NCBI RefSeq assembly: GCF_022539315.1
Contig: NC_066316.1
Location: 22,557,245-22,621,244 of the forward strand
DNA length: 64,000 nucleotides
Direction of reading: 5' to 3'
Origin: Serinus canaria
Lineage: Eukaryota; Chordata; Aves; Passeriformes; Fringillidae
Part shown: positions 10,249 to 19,640 of the stretch, piece after piece
Layout: the number at the start of each line of letters is the position of its first letter
How positions within the stretch are numbered: position 1 is the first letter of the stretch
The notes under the pieces: generated by a model
What the model was told of the DNA's origin: nothing
The model's database searches: none
What the model saw: only the letters and a program-made list of their open reading frames with translations
Position numbers and translations under genes: made by a program

Positions 10249-13200
10249 GTGAGGAGGAGGCGGAAGCGGCCGCAGCTCGGCTTTGGCGCCGCCGTGCGTC
10301 CTGCCCGGTGCCGGCGGCTCTCCGCGACGCGCGGAGCGAGCGGCTCTGGCAGCCGCGCGGGCCCGACCGCTGTCCCTGTCACTGCCCAGGGTGTTTCTGC
10401 CCCCGCAGATCTTGGTATGGAAGGAGCTGGACTATGGCGCGATGACGGAGTCGGAGAAGCAGATGCTCGTGTCGGAGGTGAACTTGCTGAGGGAGCTGCG
10501 GCACCCGAACATCGTGCGCTACTACGATCGCATCATCGACAGGAGCAGCACCACCCTGTACATCATCATGGAGTACTGCGACGGGGGAGACCTGGCCAGC
10601 CTGATCGCCAAGTGCGCCAAAGAAAGGCACGTGGAATGTGCATGGGGCATTTTTGGAATGTCTGGCGCGGGTCTTGGGCAGCCCGGAGAGAAGGGAAACT
10701 TACTTTGTAACTTCTGAGCAGTTTCGAGTTTAAACCTTTGGCCCCAACAACTCCTCTCAAATGTGAAAGGTTTTGTACAAAGTTACAAGAGTGATGGGAG
10801 CTGGGCTATTGACTGCATCACCGGATTGGCTGTTGGTTCTGAAGTAGCAAGAACCCCCGAGCTCCTCTGTGAGGCAGAAGCTGTTGAGGGGTTTCTGGCT
10901 ATGAATGGGGTTGAGAATATAAACCGGGAGGTTACAGCTTTTTTTGACAGGCAGCATGGTCTTCCCCATGAATAAAGCTCCTGGGACCCTGGGGTTTATG
11001 AGAACACCAAAGTGTGTGGAGGGGAGGAGTGATTTTGAATGCAATGTGAAAAGCTATTTTATCTGCCTGTATGTAAAGCTTGGAGAGACATCAAGTTGAT
11101 AAGCCTTCACCTTGGTCTAATCTTAGACTTAGCATCCTACTTAAGTATAGTGTCAGTTTTCACATTCTTGGGTCAAACAAGTACATGGCACCCTCTTTTA
11201 CTTTCTGAGGATAGTCTAAAACAGTTCTGCAGCTGCATGCCAGCATAAGTGTTTTCATTTAAGGAAGCTTGTATTAAAAAAATCAGCCCTGTTTTGGCTG
11301 TTATTGTATGTTGCTCATTATTAACAAGTGACAACATATTGTTATCTTAAGTGATCAAAGGGACTGATCTCATCACAAAAGCATCAAATTGATTTTTGTC
11401 AGTAGTGAAGGTGCTATGTGTTGGTTAGATGGTATGGGGGAGGAAGGAAATACTGCAGGTATTCTGCAATGGAAGCCTCAATGTCATCTAACATATTTGC
11501 AGTGATTTTTTTTTAAAAAAAACCCCAGTTTTAAAGATAGAATATGTAGATGCCTGTTGCTGATAGTGCTTATTTGAGTGGTGTTTTTTGATAGTACTAT
11601 GAGAAGTTATGGAACTTGATAGTACTATGAGAAGTTATGGAACTAAGAGTGGCAGTGACTAATCAAACTGATGTGTGTTCAGAAAATCCATTAAACAATG
11701 TGTTTGTTTTCCAGGCATTTCTTGGATGAAAGCTTTGTTCTCCGAGTGCTGACTCAGTTAACGCTGGCCTTGAAGGAGTGTCACAGACGGAGCGATGGTG
11801 CGGTCACTGTGCACCGGGACCTGAAACCAGCAAATGTCTTTCTAGATGGCAAACAGAATGTGAAACTTGGAGACTTTGGACTGGCTAGGATATTGCACCA
11901 TGAAACCAGCTTTGCCACAACATTTGTTGGCACTCCATATTACATGTCTCCAGTAAGACCTCCCTTCTATACATTATCTTCCCTTTTGCCTCTCTAAGGT
12001 GTGCTGTGTTTGTCTCAGAGTCCATGAAAGTTTGGGAGGTTTTAATGAAGCCTTATTGGTCTTAAATGCAGGTGACTTTTTTTCGTAAAGTATGTGTGTT
12101 CTGGAGACAAGGTTATTCTGCTGTTATTTTCGTCTCCTTTCTTCCCCACACAATCAACTTCCTTCTAAAAGCTGCTCTTTGCTGTATAAGTTTTGTTATA
12201 TTATTGGGACACTAGAGGTGTTGGAGTATATTGTTCCTGAAAAGGAGTAGGGAAATTAGAGAGCTTTTATGCTTCATACTGTTAAGGTAAAGAGCTTATT
12301 AAAATCCTACCATTAAAATCCTAATGGTAGGATTTTAAGTTGTAGTGGAAATGAGCAGGAGTTACTTATTTCCCTGATACAGGGTGCTTTGTGTGGGAAA
12401 GATTAATGTTGACTGAAATAGAGTTGCATCAATTAAAGATTAGTGCAACACTTCAGTCTTCTGCAGTGTAGTACTGCTAAAAGTAGTTAAAATCCTTCTA
12501 GTAAGAGTAGATATGGATGTTAATTAAGATGGAATTTTAGCATTTGCTCCAGTGTATAATGGTTTATTTCAGGTTTGATTAGTAGCTGATTATCCTGCAA
12601 TAGTGGAGCCATGTCTTTGTTAATAAACCCAAGATTGTTCCCTTTCTTTAGGAACAAATGAACTACTTGTCATACAATGAAAAATCTGACATCTGGTCAC
12701 TGGGATGTATCGTGTATGAATTATGTGCTCTCTCGTAAGTATGGTAGTGTTGTAACAAATGTGGAAACATAACTGCTAATGTAGGTGTGATTATATTTTG
12801 TGTAGATGAAAGCTTAAAGGTTTCAGAGACTAGTCCTAGATTTTTTTTTCTTATTGGTCTTGACATTAGATAGTCAAAACAAACCTTGACTGCAGGTTTT
12901 TTTCATAGTCTGATACTTTTTTGTCCTGCAAAACTACTGAAAGAACCCAAGAAAAATTTTCTTCTTCAGGCCTCCATTTACAGCTTTCAACCAAAAGGAG
13001 CTGGCAGAAAAGATAAGGGAAGGGAGGGTCAGGCGAATACCATATCGTTACTCAGAAGAACTGAACGACCTTCTCAAGGAGATGCTGAATGTAAAGGTAA
13101 GAGCCAATTACTAATTTTTCCACCTATCATTTTAGCTAGTACTGAAATACTAGTTTTTCTTCTCAATTATGAAACAATCCTACCTGAAGCAGTGCTTATC

Positions 13201-16200
13201 TTGTCACTGGCAGTATCGCTTGTAGAGGAAGGAGGGAGGAGTTTGCTGAGTCCATCAGAGGCAGCAGCTCAAGTGTCATGCCAGGGTCACAGGATGCCAA
13301 AAGGTGGCCTCAATATTGGCTTACATGGGATTTACTGATTGCATGCTTATTGAGGCCTTATAACTTCAGGGTTAAAATGGTTCCAGTGTGTTTAGGAGCT
13401 GGAAGGGGCTGTTTTTTCTTCATTTTGGGGTTGGCTTTATATGGCTAATGTATAGCTTGTTCCTCCACAGCTAGTGTGGAGGTATTGAGAAGAACATGGC
13501 AGGGGCAACAAAGCTGTAACAAGCACCCAAGCCTCCAGCAGGCATGGATTGTTCAGCAGAGTGTTAGCTGAGCAATGTGCTGACAGCTGCCTCTGCAGGC
13601 TCACCCACCCCCTTCTGACTCTGCAGGGAGAGGGTCCCTGGGCTGGGAAACGGAGTCTTGCAGCTCTAGATCTGAAGGCTGGTAACAGCCTTCTCCCTTA
13701 GCTTTTATCATCCTGCTGTACTGCAGCTTCCTAACTCCAGTTTTCTCCAATCTCTCCTTCACTTTGTAGCACCTTAGCTGATCTTGCTTGGAAATCTCTG
13801 GCCTCACTGTTTCTTCTTACAGATGGAACCTGTTGGTAATGCCTTTCCATTTCCTAATTTCCTTTAGGATTACTGCCGACCTTCTGTTGAAGATATTCTG
13901 CGGCACCCCTTGATAGAAGATGTGGCAACAGAAGAACAAAAACAGAACTCTGAAAGAAGATGCCTCAAACTATGGGAGCCAGAAAGGCTGCAATTCTCAG
14001 ATGTTGTAGTAAATGAGCTGAAACGAAAGGAGCAACAATTAGAGGAGCGAGAGCAAGCCATTAAAGAGAGAGAACAACGTCTGGAGCGTATGCTATTCCA
14101 TTTTGGGAAGGGGGTGGCAATGGGATTCTGATTCAGTTGGAGGAAGAAAAAGTAGACAGTTTTCACAACCCTCATTTTCATGCACTAGGATACTGTAGTC
14201 CTGCAATCATCACTAGAATTGTCTATAGACCAAACCAAGAACGCTAAGGGCTTACTCTGCTATATTAGCTTCTTTTTTAAGTTACTAAGATAGAATTGGT
14301 AGTTTGGATATGGAAGTCTGGTTTGTGAAGATTATTAAATGTGAGTGGCAGTTAGGAAAGTATACAGAAATGTAGGGTCTGCACTGTGCAGTGTAGGTTG
14401 CTTTTTCACCTACTGTGTAAGTAAACATTGCCTATTCTAACATGTCACCTAAGGTGAGCCTCATGCTGGAAAAAAAATCTTTGAGTAAACTGTCAACTGC
14501 TTTATAAAACCTGCTCCCCACAGGTCTCTTACCTGTGAGTCTATAGATGGCTGGTCCTCAAGTGTTGGTATTTCCTGCCACATGAAATATCTCTCTGTCT
14601 ATGCAGTAGGCTCTGCAACACAGTTTTTAACCATATGTATTTTTTTTTATCTGAGCCTGAATAACAGCTGCTGCTGTTGTAAGTAGGGTGTTAAATCATA
14701 GCTGAATTATAATATCTGGTATATAAACATTTAAACCTGGTGTCATATGTGCCATGAGTTAATGTGCAGAATAGAAAGTTGCTGTCTCTTGTTGCAGACC
14801 CATCAGAGTTTGGGACAGAAGCGTGCCTGGCATTTCAGAGTACTTGTCAGTGCTTTATTAGTGCATTGATAAAGGTGTATCTAGCAGCAGTTACCTTTGC
14901 TTAGAGCCATAGAATCAGAAGTGTGGGTGCACCTGACTTGGTGTTACTGCTGTCTTTCCCTGTAAGAGAAGCCCACCATGCACAGTCACTGTAACTTTTA
15001 CATGTTCACGCTGCATACTACCATATTTCTGCTTCCAGAGAGAGAACGGGAACTCAGTGTTCGGGAGAGACTGGCAGAGGACAAACTTGCTAGGTATCTT
15101 TCTAACCTATTATAGTCTATATTAGAAGCTCTATAGTCTTACAACAAAAAGCTTAAACTTCTCTTCCCAAACCAGAGCTGAGAGCCTGCTGAAGAGGTGC
15201 AGTCTCCAGAAGCAGCAGCAGCAGGAGGTAACGTGTGCGGAAGGTCCAGGTATGCAAATAGTCCAGAAGGCGCTTGCACGGGTCGATATTGTCTGGTGTG
15301 AGCAGAAGAAAGCCCCTGGTGCTCAGCATGCTCGGCACAGTCCCCTTGGGGCAAGGCAAAGCCCACTTATGGCTGCAAGGTTGAGAAGAGACTTTTGATT
15401 TTCTGCTTTGCAAAAGGACTTAATGAGTGATGCTCAACCATAAGCTTGAGTTAGCACTGTTTGCACTGCAGTTTTGTGCCGTCTGAGAAATTAGGTTCTT
15501 GTGGCGACCCAAACCTTTCTCAGCGTTGCACTTATTTTATGTATTGATGTCTTTTTACAGACCTTTGATTTAGTTAATTTAAATAAAATTGCACATGTTT
15601 AATAAATTCAGTTTTCATTAAACTTCCAAAAACTTCAGCATGGGAAATATTTGTTGCAAGGGACCCAGCTGTGACTGGTGGGTGCATCATACAAACTATG
15701 AAGAATACACACTGCTATTATAGAAAGAAAAACTCATATTTGAAAATGTGCTTAAAACACTTCCTGACTACTTCTAGTCCAATCTGTTTTATAGTAGTGT
15801 TTTATACTCATTTTGCCCTTGGTTGTTCATTCTTTGCTATCATAAGTCTATCATCTGTTAATTGCTCCCATCTTTTATTATTAAAAATAACATTCAAGTA
15901 TCTAAATGACTTTTTAATTAGTGGTAGGTATAGTGAAGGTCTGGGTCAGAAGTAGTACTCTAGAACAAAGATGTGTAAACACTCTTTAACATGCAGTAAC
16001 CCTCTCTCCGCTTAGTTTTGGTCTGATAAAGCAAGATAAGCATGTCACTGCCTCCAAAGCAAATAAAACTGAAGTAGCTTTTTTTTTTTTCCCAAGAAAT
16101 GCCTATCAGAGCAGAAAAGGACACAAGTAAAATGCCCCTAGAAAGTCGTGCTCCTTGAGCTGTATCTAACATTTCTGTCAACTTTGAGAATTCTACCCGT

Positions 16201-17879
16201 CTCTCAACATCTTGTTTGACATCGACACATTAAAGAATTTGAGAACAAACTTGCTTTTGGCTTTCTGATGTTCTAAAACTGGATGATTGAAGGCAAATGA
16301 GCTTCAGCTCTTACTTCTGTTCTCTTCTGCATTTTCCACCCTTTACATGCTATTTTGACCTTACCAGGCATATTAGTTTTTGAGGATAGGCAAAACCTCT
16401 TTGGGTATTAGTACCTCAAGCTCAATAATGCAGCAAAGTGAACATAGTTATCACAAAACTGACCAAATTTTGCAATATCTGTAGAGCATGTGATTTGCTG
16501 CTCTTCCATTTCATTCCTTGGTGCTCTTGTAACACTGTTTCTAAAATTATGCCTATTCTCATACAAATGGACCAAGTGTTTCTCCAATAGTAGTACTAAG
16601 ATTGCTTGCTTGTGTTTTCAGTTGCTCAAATATTGCTGTATTTTTCACAACTGGATTGCATCTCACACATCTCTTAGATCCCCGGTTTCTCCTAGAAGTC
16701 CATTGGGTGGTTCACTTGACAATAAAATGGAATACCAAAAATCCTGGTTTTTAAGACTGTGTCCTAGACACTGCCCTAGTTTTACAGGGATGTTCTGATT
16801 CTTAGTGAACCATTTAATGTTAAAACAGATCTGACTTACACTAATGAAGCTAAAAAATGCTGAAATATTTACTGGCTTTTAAAATTCTTTCTTGCTCTTT
16901 TGTACTTACTGCATCTTTGCTGTAGCCTCATAAATTGACAATTAAGGCTTCAGTGTTGAGATTAGAATAGCTGGACCTTTGATTGAATAAAAATCGCACC
17001 TTAAATTGGGCCTTGTGAAGTTGGCTCTTATGTGAGGCAACTCTGCTGTTATAATAGTTTTTGATGGCAGTTTTCCTACTTTTGAGTCATTAACTGCCTT
17101 TTGATGGAGGCATGCTATAGGATATGCTATGAAAATTCCTGTTCTGAAGGCTGCAGTGAAAGCAGCTTGTTAACTTTTAATTCACCTAAACTCATTACTC
17201 ACCAAGTCAGAGCCTAATTTGTACCCCACTGACTTAATACAAGGATAGAGTTGGAATGATGTGGGTGAAGTACAAAGACCACTGGCCAGGTTGAGTCTGC
17301 CAGTGAAGCAAAGACAAGTTTTTTTCAGTAGCTGAAAATTTATTTTGCATTTTCTTTTGGAACTGGCTTATGTTACTGTTTATTTAATTTCTGTCCTTCA
17401 GAAGAAACATGTTTTCTTTCCTTAATCAACTAATCTTTCCTTAGGTATTGGGAGGTGCACCCTAAAAATTACTATGGCATATATCTTTTTACCATGATCA
17501 TTTAAAAGGCTTGTTTTCAATTTTTTTCTCAAAAAATAGAAAATAATTGTTGCTATTAACAGAGATGCATTTAATTAGATGACAAATTGGGCATCAGGGT
17601 TAAAAGCAATAAATGCTAGAAGATGCACTAATGCAGTACTTTTTGATTTCTTAAGATAACGCACTCCTGGTTCCCTTTTCTACAACCAAGAAGAACTTAC
17701 ACTTTGATGGAAATGAAGAGAAAGCTGTACCTCATAATATGGAAAACTATTTCCTTTCCAAAGGGAAAAGCTCTGATCTCAAAAGGCGTCTCTATGCTGC
17801 AAATCTACGGGCTCAAGCACTGGCTGAACTGGAAAAAAACTATCAACTAAAGAGCAGACAAATCTTGGGCATGCGTTGA
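10153..17879 (+). CDS. NEK2: NEK2, NIMA-related centrosomal Ser/Thr kinase
   Basis: Nine coding exons give a 444-residue protein (human NEK2A has 445): 10153-10248, 10409-10626, 11715-11952, 12652-12734, 12970-13096, 13868-14087, 15039-15093, 15176-15249 and 17656-17879. The kinase domain spans about residues 8-270: glycine loop GAGSYG (15-20), ATP lysine K37 in VWKELDYG, HRDLKPAN with catalytic D140, DFG at 158-160, and activation segment ETSFATTFVGTPYYMSPEQ. Residues about 303-362 form the leucine-zipper coiled coil used for dimerisation. The C-terminus ends in the Met-Arg tail that docks on the APC/C in mammals. NEK2 phosphorylates C-NAP1 and rootletin to release the centrosome linker at G2/M. 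The start is chosen because it aligns with the human start and sits in gccATG. Oddities: intron 2 appears to use a GC donor, and the KEN box and PP1-docking motif known from human are not preserved. Confidence 0.97.
10409..10626 (+). CDS. NEK2: NEK2 coding exon 2
   Basis: Residues 33-104 plus two bases of codon 105. It carries the ATP-binding K37, the helix C segment EKQMLVSEVNLLRELRHPNI and the hinge IIMEYCDGGDLASL. Acceptor cccccgcag|ATC. The only frame-preserving donor is GC: AAAG|GCACGT at 10627. The nearby GT at 10631 would throw exon 3 out of frame. Confidence 0.92.
11589..11644. repeat. Perfect 28-bp tandem duplication in NEK2 intron 2
   Basis: The 28-bp unit starting 'tgatagtactatgagaagtt' is present twice without any difference, at 11589-11616 and 11617-11644, about 70 bp upstream of the exon 3 acceptor. 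It is a recent head-to-tail duplication and does not touch the splice site. Confidence 0.97.
11715..11952 (+). CDS. NEK2: NEK2 coding exon 3 (catalytic core)
   Basis: Completes R105 and encodes residues 106-184: HFLDESFVLRVLTQLTLALK, the catalytic loop HRDLKPAN, GDFGLAR and the activation loop through YYMSP. The segment before HRD (GAVTV) is one residue shorter than in human. Acceptor tttccag|G, donor CCA|GTAAGA, phase 0. Confidence 0.96.
12299..12338. repeat. Perfect 17-bp inverted repeat in NEK2 intron 3
   Basis: Arms 12299-12315 (TTAAAATCCTACCATTA) and 12322-12338 are exact reverse complements around the 6-nt loop aaatcc. It resembles the hairpins at 7.4, 30.9 and 53.3 kb in arm perfection and short loop. 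Confidence 0.97.
12652..12734 (+). CDS. NEK2: NEK2 coding exon 4
   Basis: Residues 185-211 plus two bases of S212: EQMNYLSYNEKSDIWSLGCI followed by VYELCALS, which includes the kinase subdomain IX aspartate in SDIWSLG. Acceptor tttctttag|GAA, donor TC|GTAAGT. Confidence 0.96.
12970..13096 (+). CDS. NEK2: NEK2 coding exon 5
   Basis: Completes S212 and encodes residues 213-254: PPFTAFNQKELAEKIREG, RRIPYRYSEELNDLL and KEMLNVK. Acceptor cttcttcag|G, donor AAG|GTAAGA, phase 0. Intron 4 is only 235 bp. Confidence 0.96.
13868..14087 (+). CDS. NEK2: NEK2 coding exon 6 (end of kinase, start of coiled coil)
   Basis: Residues 255-327 plus one base. DYCRPSVEDILRHPLIED closes the kinase C-lobe (the subdomain XI arginine is in DYCRPS). 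From about residue 303 the charged heptads NELKRKEQQLEEREQAIKER begin the leucine-zipper coiled coil. Acceptor cctttag|GAT, donor GAGC|GTATGC. Confidence 0.95.
15039..15093 (+). CDS. NEK2: NEK2 coding exon 7
   Basis: Residues 328-345 plus two bases: QRERELSVRERLAEDKLA, aligning directly with the human QKEQELCVRERLAEDKLA. Acceptor gcttccag|AG, donor AG|GTATCT. The following intron is just 82 bp; reading through it meets an in-frame stop, so it must be spliced. Confidence 0.94.
15176..15249 (+). CDS. NEK2: NEK2 coding exon 8
   Basis: Residues 346-370 plus one base: AESLLKRCSLQKQQQQEVTC then AEGP. A four-CAG run gives QQQQ at 359-362. Donor CCAG|GTATGC (15250). An earlier GT at 15228 is also possible but would need the acceptor at 17690; the chosen pair better matches the human exon boundary after residue 370. 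Confidence 0.85.
15250..15398 (+). CDS. NEK2: NEK2B-like alternative C-terminus (intron 8 read-through)
   Basis: If the exon 8 donor is not used, the frame continues from 15249 for 49 codons, starting GMQIVQKALARVDIVW, to a TGA at 15396-15398. AATAAA signals follow at 15582 and 15600. The product would be 419 aa, identical to the long form through residue 370 and lacking the Met-Arg tail. Human NEK2B is likewise made by intronic polyadenylation at this position and also diverges after residue 370, with a much shorter tail. Supported by position and poly(A) signals only; no transcript evidence. Confidence 0.5.
15582..15587 (+). terminator. NEK2: Candidate intronic poly(A) signal (NEK2B-like form)
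   Basis: AATAAA 184 bp after the read-through stop, with a second AATAAA at 15600-15605. Both lie inside intron 8, which is 2.4 kb and otherwise featureless. Confidence 0.45.
17656..17879 (+). CDS. NEK2: NEK2 terminal coding exon 9
   Basis: Residues 371-444 and TGA (17877-17879). It begins (D)NALLVPFSTTKKNLHFDGNE and ends LEKNYQLKSRQILGMR. The end is nearly identical to human, including the Met-Arg tail. The preceding 60 residues are diverged: the human KVHF PP1-docking motif is NLHF here, and no KEN box is present (GNEEKAVPHNMEN). Acceptor tttcttaag|AT; an alternative acceptor at 17690 would shorten the start by 11 residues. Confidence 0.92.
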
Positions 17880-18067
17880 AACTGTAACAGAAATATTTAT
17901 CTTTGAAAGGAAGATTAAATGTATAGGCAGATACTTGTGCCTCCCTCTCTTAAGCTAGAACTACTGAAAAATTATTTTAATAGTTTTACAAACTCTTCGT
18001 TTATGACAGGTAGTTTATGATAAATGCATAAGATACTATATGATGAAAATAGGTACTTTTGATACCA

Positions 18068-18073
18068 AATAAA
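18068..18073 (+). terminator. NEK2: NEK2 poly(A) signal
   Basis: AATAAA 189 bp downstream of the NEK2 stop codon, in an AT-rich 3' UTR without competing earlier signals. Cleavage is expected 15-30 bp further on, giving a short 3' UTR. Confidence 0.75.
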
Positions 18074-19218
18074 ACAAACTGAATTAATTGTATTATTAAA
18101 GAAAAATATTTTGGTCCTGTTTACCCTACTTTACTCTTCTGAAAATATAAAGAAGAATATATATAAATTATTTTATTAAATCTGGTGTGAAAAACTTTTC
18201 AGGTGAAAAATGTACAGAGATTTACAGTCTGTAGGTTAAAAATGTTGTATGTATTGCACAGTTGTTGATAAAGGAAGTATTGATATTCTGTATATGTGGG
18301 AAAACAGTGCCTTCTTTTCTGCACTTGTAAATATTTTTTAACAAAAGAGCACAAAGATTTTATGCATCTCTTCCTATTAAGTAAGTGCTCTATCAAAGCA
18401 GGTTACTTTTAATTTTATGTTTTGACTAATGTGTGGGATGGGTCAGAATAACATAACTTCTGAGTTTATATTCCTTTCTGCCTGAGCAGCTGAATGCCTT
18501 GGCCATCCTCCTACAAGGCCTGTGCCAAGGCAGGGCATTTGAAATAACACCTTCTTTGCCTTGCCTTGAAACTGTGTTATAAACTGATCCCCTGAGACTG
18601 CTGTCCAGGATGGGACAGCATCCACCGTGTTAGCATCTGGGTTTGGGGTGGGGCAGTTGTCCTTTAAATAGTAAATCCTTATTTTCTTGAATAATTTGCG
18701 TAACCCAACAACAGATCTGCTCCAGCAGACTCTTAACAACCCAGCAGAACTTAACATTTTCTTGTGGAGCGGTTGCTGTTTTCACCACAAGCTTTGCTTA
18801 AAAGAGTTAGACATGACTATTTTGTTTGCTAATCTAAAACTACCAACATTTTAGTGGTCATTCCCTAGCAGTAGGTGTGGTGGGAATGTGCCATGTGGAT
18901 CAATGCAGCTTTCCTGTGCATTCTTTCATATTTCTGAAGCTTCTCACATGTATGTGGAGGGTAAATCCCTGCTTTGTCACCATGTTTGCACACTCAGGCT
19001 TTTCTGTTCTGTGCCTCAATCACTGCATTGCACTGCAATACAGTTCTGGCCTTCATGCGGATCTTTATGGATTAACCCATAAAACATTAAAGGGTAAGAT
19101 ACAGTGGTGTCAGTACAAGTGGAAAAAATACAAAGGATTCAAGAATGTTTTGAATGGAAAGGAGGAAAACAGGAGGCCAAAAAAAAATGAATACTGATTC
19201 ATGAAAGACCATATTCAT
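18074..19218. other. Intergenic downstream of NEK2
   Basis: No coding or repeat signal apart from AT-rich sequence at 18090-18420. Open frames near 18.4-19.2 kb are short and unrelated to any family I know. Confidence 0.55.
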
Positions 19219-19640
19219 GGAGTCACAGAATGGTTTGAGTTGGAAGGGACCTTACACATCCTCTGGTTTCAACCTCTTAGCCATGGACAGGGACACTTCA
19301 CTAGACCAGGTTGCTCAGAGCTCCATCCAGCCTGGCCTTGAACACTGCCAGGGACCATCCAAGAAACATCCATACTTTCTCTGGGCAATCTGTTCCAGTG
19401 CCTCACCACCCTCACAGCAAAGAAATTCTTCCTAGAATCTATTCTAAACCTACTCTTGGTTAAAAGCCATTCCCCCTTGTCTTGTCACAACATGCTCTGG
19501 TGAACAGACTCATCTTTCTTGTAGGCTCTGCCCAGGTATGGGAAGGCCTCAGGTCACCCCAAAGCCTTCTCCAGGCTGAACAATCTCAATACTCTTAATC
19601 TTTCCACACAGGGGAGGTGCTCCATCCCTCCAACCTTGTG
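19219..19640 (-). mobile_element. CR1 LINE 3' fragment (~420 bp)
   Basis: The longest CR1 piece in the window. It shows the reverse complement of the CR1 3' end from 'cacagaatggtttgagttgg' (19224) through 'ctggccttgaacactgccag', 'ttctctgggcaatctgttcc', 'ccccttgtcttgtcac' and 'cttctccaggctgaacaatc' to 'aggggaggtgctccatccct'. Same subfamily and orientation as the copy at 3.6 kb. Confidence 0.92.

Noticed and set aside
9813..10710. Long open frames overlapping the NEK2 promoter and first exons
   Set aside because: Same cause: GC-rich shadow frames. The spliced NEK2 frame explains the conserved sequence.
12886..13338. A 150-codon plus-strand frame across NEK2 exon 5
   Set aside because: It runs through both flanking introns. 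The NEK2 exon is read in a different frame, so this is a shadow.
15228..15233. Alternative NEK2 exon 8 donor (GAG|GTAACG) joined to an acceptor at 17690
   Set aside because: Frame-compatible, but the pair 15249/17656 reproduces the human exon boundary after residue 370 and yields the residues aligning to the segment before the PP1 motif.
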